This document shows, in pieces, positions 59,949 through 64,000 of a stretch of 64,000 nucleotides of DNA (its first letter is position 1; each line of letters starts with the position of its first letter). The stretch is from the NCBI GenBank assembly GCA_965279295.1, contig CBDIHQ010000015.1. The stretch is one strand, 5' to 3'. The position numbers and the translations under genes were made by a program. Source of the stretch: Aquabacter sp965279295. Lineage in GTDB: Bacteria; Pseudomonadota; Alphaproteobacteria; Rhizobiales; Xanthobacteraceae. The notes beneath the pieces are model-generated. The model had not been told where the DNA came from, made no database searches, and saw only the letters and a list, made by a program, of their open reading frames with translations.

Positions 59949-61097
59949 ATGTTTGAATATTTCCGCGGCAATTATCCCTGGAATCTCGCCATCAATGCCG
60001 CGCTCAACAACGGCGCAAACATGAACGAGATCGACGAGGTCTGCCGGCCGCTGGTGGAGAAGGCGGGCGATGGCGTCGCGGCCTCGGGCGATTGGGGACG
60101 AGCCTGGGCGAAGCTCGGCGCGCGGATGGAGGGTCTCGCCGAGATCGACGAAGCGGCCGGCCATAAGCGGAGCGCGGGGCGCAAATTCCGTCGTGCGGCG
60201 CTCTACGATCTGGTCGCCGAGCGCAACATGAGTTCGGAAGACCCCCTGCGCCTGGAATTCTACAAGACGGCGCTGACGATGTTCCGCAAGTTCGTGGAGC
60301 TGACGGGCGAGCCAGTGGAATATGTCGAGGTGCCTTACCAAGGCAGCACTCTGCCGGCGTTGTTCATTCCGGCTAAGGGTGTTGAGGGGCCGGCGCCCTG
60401 CATGATCCACTTCGACGGCTTCGACGTGATGAAGGAAATTCTCTACCTGCGCGGCATCGCCACCGAGCTGCGCGAGCGGGGCATTTCGGTGCTTCTGGTG
60501 GATCACCCCGGCGTCGGCGAGGCGCTGCGCCTAAAGGGCATGAAGCTGTTTCCCGAGACTGAAGTGCCCGCAGGTGCCTGCATCGACTACCTGGAAACCC
60601 GCGCCGAGGTGGACCCGAAGAAGATCGGCATCATCGCCATCAGCCTAGGCGGGTATTTCGCACCGCGCGCGGCCTCGTTCGAGAAACGCCTCGCCTGCTG
60701 CGTCGCCTGGGGCGCCATCTGGGACTATGGCGCCGTCTCGGAGAGCCGGGCCAAGCAGCTCGAAGGCAAGGCTCTTTCCGTCTCCGATTGGGTGGACCAC
60801 GTCAAATACGTCTTCGGCACCGAGACGGTGGAACAGGCGCTGGCCATCACTCACCGCATGACGCTGGAAGGCGTGATCGAGAATCTGACATGCCCGTTGC
60901 TGATCACCCACGGCGCGGCGGACCGGCAGATTCCCTTGGCCGACGCCCATAAGACCTTCGAGGCCGCGATCAATTCGTCCCGCCGTGAACTGAAGATATT
61001 CACAGCGGAGGAGGGCGGCGTCGAGCACTGCCAGGTCGACAATGCCGGTAACGGCACCGACTATATGTGTGACTGGATCATGGATGTGCTGAAGTAG
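59949..61097 (+). CDS. Alpha/beta hydrolase (FrsA/DHPON hydrolase-like)
   Basis: A 382-residue protein with a helical N-terminal part of about 125 residues and an alpha/beta hydrolase core. Candidate nucleophile Ser232 in AISLGGYF, with Ala in place of the first Gly of GxSxG; the acid is probably Asp in HGAADRQIP, and EHCQVDN holds the likely His. This layout (helical cap then core) is that of 2,6-dihydroxypseudooxynicotine hydrolase and related C-C or ester hydrolases. Substrate unknown. Confidence 0.82.
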   Translation: MFEYFRGNYPWNLAINAALNNGANMNEIDEVCRPLVEKAGDGVAASGDWGRAWAKLGARMEGLAEIDEAAGHKRSAGRKFRRAALYDLVAERNMSSEDPLRLEFYKTALTMFRKFVELTGEPVEYVEVPYQGSTLPALFIPAKGVEGPAPCMIHFDGFDVMKEILYLRGIATELRERGISVLLVDHPGVGEALRLKGMKLFPETEVPAGACIDYLETRAEVDPKKIGIIAISLGGYFAPRAASFEKRLACCVAWGAIWDYGAVSESRAKQLEGKALSVSDWVDHVKYVFGTETVEQALAITHRMTLEGVIENLTCPLLITHGAADRQIPLADAHKTFEAAINSSRRELKIFTAEEGGVEHCQVDNAGNGTDYMCDWIMDVLK

Positions 61098-61104
61098 GGG
61101 TCGT

Positions 61105-61301
61105 GTTGCCCCGGACAAGCGAGCGCCCAGCGCGAGCGCTGATCCGGGGCCCAGCGCAGAAGTCCGGCGAAGCCGTCGATCCGCGATCAGCGTAAAGAGC
61201 ATGTCCATGGCGTGGCACCGGACATGGGTTGAAGCGCCTTCGGCAATCCCTTGCGCTGGACCCCGGATTTACACTCCGGCTACGCCGTCGTTTGTCCGGG
61301 G
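61105..61301. repeat. Intergenic repeat family B, inverted pair
   Basis: Copy one (61105-61158) has CCCCGGACAAGC, then GATCCGGGGCCCAGCGCA. Copy two (61251-61301) is inverted: TGCGCTGGACCCCGGAT, then TTTGTCCGGGG. The half elements CCCCGGACAA and ATCCGGGG also pair within a copy. It lies between convergent genes and may act as a terminator. Confidence 0.7.
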
Positions 61302-61310
61302 AAAGAAACT

Positions 61311-62858
61311 TCAGATCACCGCCTCGATCAAAAATGGCCCGCTCGCCTTCAGCGCCGCGTCGAACAGGTCGGCGAACTCCTCGATCGTCGTGGCGCGGGC
61401 GGCGTCCACGCCCATGCCATTCGCCAGCGACACCCAGTCGAGATCCGGATCGTTCAGGTTCAGCATGCGACTGGCGTTACGGCCGAAGGCGTTGACGCCG
61501 ACGTTGCGCATCTCGCCCTGGAGGATCGCATAGGCGCGGTTGGAATAGACGATGGTCACCACGTCCAGCTTCTCGCGCGCCTGGGTCCAGAGCCCCTGCA
61601 CCGTGTACATGCCGCTGCCGTCCGCCTGGAGCGTCACCACCTTGCGGCCAGGGGAGGCGACAGCGGCGCCGGTCGCCAAAGGAATGCCGATGCCGATGGC
61701 GCCGCCCGTAATGGGTAGATGGTCATGCGGCGCCATTCCGGGTGCCAGCATGGGGAAGCGGCCGATCGAGGTCAGTGCCTCGTCACAGATGATCGCACCG
61801 TCTGGCAAGGCACGCGCCACTGCGACGGAGATGGCGTCAGGGGTGAGGGCGCCGGTGGGCCTGGGCAGGTCACGCGCGGTCCATCCGCTTGTGGCGGGCG
61901 CTGCGCGTGAGGCGCCAAGTTCATCGGCCAGCGCGGCGAGCGTGCCGGCGAGGTCTTCGCCTTGGCTGGCGAGTTGGATCACCTCGCAGCCCGGTGGCAG
62001 GAGCAGGCCAGGCTTGCCGGGATAGGCGAAGAAGCCCACCGGCGCGCGAGCGCCGATGCAGACCACAAGCTGGAAATCGGCCAGCGCCGCGATGGCCATG
62101 TCGATGGGGTAAGGCACCGGGCGCGCCGCCACCCGACCGGCGCCGCGCTGGCCGCGACCCGAAACCTGAGAGAGAAGCGCTGCACCGGTCGCGGCGGAGA
62201 TGCGGCCCGCATCCACCAGTGCATCCTCGCGCAAGGCACCACCGGCCAGCAGCAGGGCGGCCTTGCGGCCATCGCGCAGGGCGAGGGCGGCGATCTTCAC
62301 CTGGTCCGCTGGAGCTGCCTGCGGCGCGGGAACGGAAGTCGGAGCGAGAGGCGTGTCCTTTGCCTCGCCCCATGCAGCGTCGGCTGGCAGAATCATGGTC
62401 GCGATGCCGGGCGTCGACATGGCGGCGACATAGGCGTCTGCGCAGGTGCGGGACACGTCGTCCGGCCCCTCCGCCCGCCCGACCCAGTGAGACATGGGGC
62501 GGGCGAGGCTCTCGATATCCGTGGTCAGCGGCGCGTCATATTGCAGATGGTAGCTGGCATGATCGCCCACCACGTTGATCATCGGCGTGCGGGCGCGCTT
62601 GGCGTTGTGGATGTTGGCAAGGCCGTTGGCGAGGCCCGGCCCCAGGTGGAGCAGCGTCGCCGCCGGCTTTTCCGCCATGCGGGCATAACCGTCCGCTGCC
62701 CCGGTCACCACGCCCTCGAACAGGCCGAGCACACAGCGCATCTGCGGCTTGCGGTCCAGAGCCGCAACGAAATGCATCTCCGACGTGCCCGGATTGGCGA
62801 AGCAGACATCGACGCCGTTCACCAGCAGTGTGTCGCACAGACGATCGGCGCCGTTCAT
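61311..62858 (-). CDS. ThDP-dependent enzyme, acetolactate synthase-like large subunit
   Basis: A 515-residue member of the pyruvate-decarboxylase/ALS family. The catalytic Glu region is LGLFEGVVTGAADGYARM, the central domain follows, and the ThDP-Mg motif is ADGSGMYTVQGLW up to IVYSN (DGS to N spacing normal). Shorter than true IlvB (about 570). Such proteins include benzoylformate decarboxylase and many of unknown reaction. It is convergent with the hydrolase genes and downstream of the aminotransferase gene on the same strand. A 2-oxoacid is the expected substrate. Confidence 0.87.
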   Translation of the reverse strand: MNGADRLCDTLLVNGVDVCFANPGTSEMHFVAALDRKPQMRCVLGLFEGVVTGAADGYARMAEKPAATLLHLGPGLANGLANIHNAKRARTPMINVVGDHASYHLQYDAPLTTDIESLARPMSHWVGRAEGPDDVSRTCADAYVAAMSTPGIATMILPADAAWGEAKDTPLAPTSVPAPQAAPADQVKIAALALRDGRKAALLLAGGALREDALVDAGRISAATGAALLSQVSGRGQRGAGRVAARPVPYPIDMAIAALADFQLVVCIGARAPVGFFAYPGKPGLLLPPGCEVIQLASQGEDLAGTLAALADELGASRAAPATSGWTARDLPRPTGALTPDAISVAVARALPDGAIICDEALTSIGRFPMLAPGMAPHDHLPITGGAIGIGIPLATGAAVASPGRKVVTLQADGSGMYTVQGLWTQAREKLDVVTIVYSNRAYAILQGEMRNVGVNAFGRNASRMLNLNDPDLDWVSLANGMGVDAARATTIEEFADLFDAALKASGPFLIEAVI

Positions 62859-62962
62859 TACTCAACTCCTGCGCGGTCTTGGGGATGTGGGGTAAAGGGC
62901 GGTCGCTATCGACCACGCCGCCATGCCTAGGCACGACGGCGTGTCCGACCGCCAGCCATGTC

Positions 62963-64000
62963 TCAGGCCGCGATGGCCGGTGAGGCGGAGAAAGCCGCCT
63001 CGATGGACTGCTCCAGGATGGCCAGGCCCTCGTCCAGCGTGTCGAAGCCGATGGTTAGCGGAGTGAGGATGCGCACCACATTGGCCCGTGTGCCGCAGGT
63101 CAAAAGGATGAGGCCGCGCTTCTCCGCTTCCTCGACAATCTTATTGGTGAGAGCGGGCGCGGCCTGCTTGGAGGCGCGATCTTCCACCAGTTCAAACGCG
63201 ATCATCGCCCCCATGCCGCGCACGTCGCCGATCCGCTCCATGCCCTGGCGCTCGGCGAGGGACTTCAGCATGGCGGTGATGCGTGCGCCAACCTCCTTGG
63301 CGCGGGCGCACAGGTCTTCCTCGGCCATCACGTCCAGCACCGCGTTCGCTGCCGCCAGCGCCATCGGGTTGCCGCCGTAGGTGCCGCCGAGGCCGCCGGG
63401 ATGAGCTGCGGACATGATGTCCGCGCGCCCCACCAGCGCCGAGATCGGAAAGCCGCCGCCGAGGCCCTTGGCGAGGGTGATGAGGTCCGGCTTAACGCCC
63501 GCCTGCTCGATGCAGAACATGGAGCCGGTGCGGCCCATGCCGGACTGGATTTCGTCGGCAATGAAGACGATGCCGTGGCGGGTCGCGATCTCGCGCAGGC
63601 GCACCAGGAAATCGACGGGGGCGACATTGAAACCGCCTTCACCCTGCACCGGCTCGACGATCATGGCTGCGACGCGCTCGGGGTCTACGTCCGAGGCGAA
63701 CAGCCGCTCGATATCGGCAATGGCATCCTCGGTGGTGATACCCAGGAACGGGTTCGGGAATGCGGCGTGATAGATCTCGCCTGGGAACGGACCGAAATTG
63801 CGCTTGTACGGCATCACCTTGCCGGTCAACGACATGCCCAGCAGGGTGCGCCCATGGAATGCGCCGGAGAAAGCCAGGATGCCCGACCGTTTGGTGAAAG
63901 CGCGGGCGACCTTGATGGCGTTCTCCACCGCTTCGGCGCCCGTACTCACGAACATGGAGCGGTTTTCGGCGCCGGTGGGCGCAATGGCGTTCAGCCGCTC
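62963..64000 (-). CDS. gabT: 4-aminobutyrate aminotransferase-like class III aminotransferase (5' end outside window)
   Basis: 346 residues of a class III PLP aminotransferase; the frame stays open past base 64000. The visible part begins ERLNAIAPTGAENRSMFVS, then TGAEAVENAIKVARA, the PLP-binding Asp region FIADEIQSGMGRTG and the Schiff-base Lys in LAKGLGGGFP. The wording matches GabT, which makes succinate semialdehyde from GABA, or a related omega-amino acid transaminase. It precedes the ThDP enzyme gene by 104 bases, so they may form one operon. Confidence 0.88.
   Translation of the reverse strand, partial: ERLNAIAPTGAENRSMFVSTGAEAVENAIKVARAFTKRSGILAFSGAFHGRTLLGMSLTGKVMPYKRNFGPFPGEIYHAAFPNPFLGITTEDAIADIERLFASDVDPERVAAMIVEPVQGEGGFNVAPVDFLVRLREIATRHGIVFIADEIQSGMGRTGSMFCIEQAGVKPDLITLAKGLGGGFPISALVGRADIMSAAHPGGLGGTYGGNPMALAAANAVLDVMAEEDLCARAKEVGARITAMLKSLAERQGMERIGDVRGMGAMIAFELVEDRASKQAAPALTNKIVEEAEKRGLILLTCGTRANVVRILTPLTIGFDTLDEGLAILEQSIEAAFSASPAIAA

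Overview
The window (64 kb, high GC, dense, with many ATGA/GTGA gene overlaps) looks like the chromosome of an alphaproteobacterium of the order Hyphomicrobiales (Rhizobiales), probably a metabolically versatile soil or water type such as a Xanthobacteraceae member. Pointers are the fixNOQP-GHIS style cbb3 oxidase cluster with a TTGAC-N4-ATCAA box, a PcaIJ-type CoA transferase, a TarD-type tartrate dehydratase, an Entner-Doudoroff dehydratase, many LysR regulators and orphan solute-binding proteins. The taxon is inferred from gene content only.

Layout. 1-8.6 kb: a polyol/sugar operon on the + strand (cut-off FAD oxidase, FGGY kinase, ABC ATPase, Tat-exported binding protein, two permeases, SDR, glycerol dehydrogenase). 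8.7-11.7 kb: a Tat-exported aspartoacylase-like hydrolase, then a divergent TetR/SDR pair with a palindromic operator. 11.9-15.8 kb: a LysR gene divergent from a CocE-type hydrolase plus orphan TctC-type binding protein. 16.1-19.9 kb: a long acnB flanked by stretches with no clear genes and a small membrane protein. 20-25.3 kb: dienelactone hydrolase, a CYTH-like protein overlapping a split chromate transporter, a GST and an MHS-family transporter. 25.3-26.6 kb: an IS110-family element whose non-coding 3' flank holds two GNRA-capped hairpins. 26.6-29.9 kb: YnfA, 3-oxoadipate CoA-transferase and an MFS carrier.

30-39.8 kb is the cbb3 cytochrome oxidase cluster, transcribed right to left: ccoN-O-Q-P, a repeat-rich gap, ccoG-H-I-S, and last a CcoA-type copper importer that carries the paired MxxxM/HxxxM metal motifs. 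A near-consensus FNR/FixK box lies upstream of ccoN. Copper import (CcoA), copper export/delivery (CcoI), assembly (CcoG, H, S) and the oxidase subunits are therefore together. 39.9-49.3 kb: two LysR genes with divergent targets (an SDR; a D-tartrate dehydratase), edd, a metallo-beta-lactamase-fold hydrolase, and a TauE/SafE exporter overlapping a TIGR02186-type protein. 49.6-52.7 kb: enoyl-CoA hydratase, tRNA-Gln, a GhrA-type reductase, a small membrane protein and a VOC protein.

The most unusual stretch is 52.7-64 kb. Three tandem, closely related SsuA/THI5-like binding proteins have no permease or ATPase in the window. The first two have a duplicated promoter block with an inverted-repeat operator. 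They are followed by a second CocE-type hydrolase (paralogous to the one at 13-14.7 kb), a beta-lactamase-fold serine hydrolase, an alpha/beta hydrolase, and on the other strand a ThDP enzyme and a GABA-type aminotransferase cut by the window end. This reads as an undescribed uptake-plus-hydrolysis catabolic module; its substrate cannot be told from sequence. Two families of intergenic hairpin repeats are scattered over the right half.
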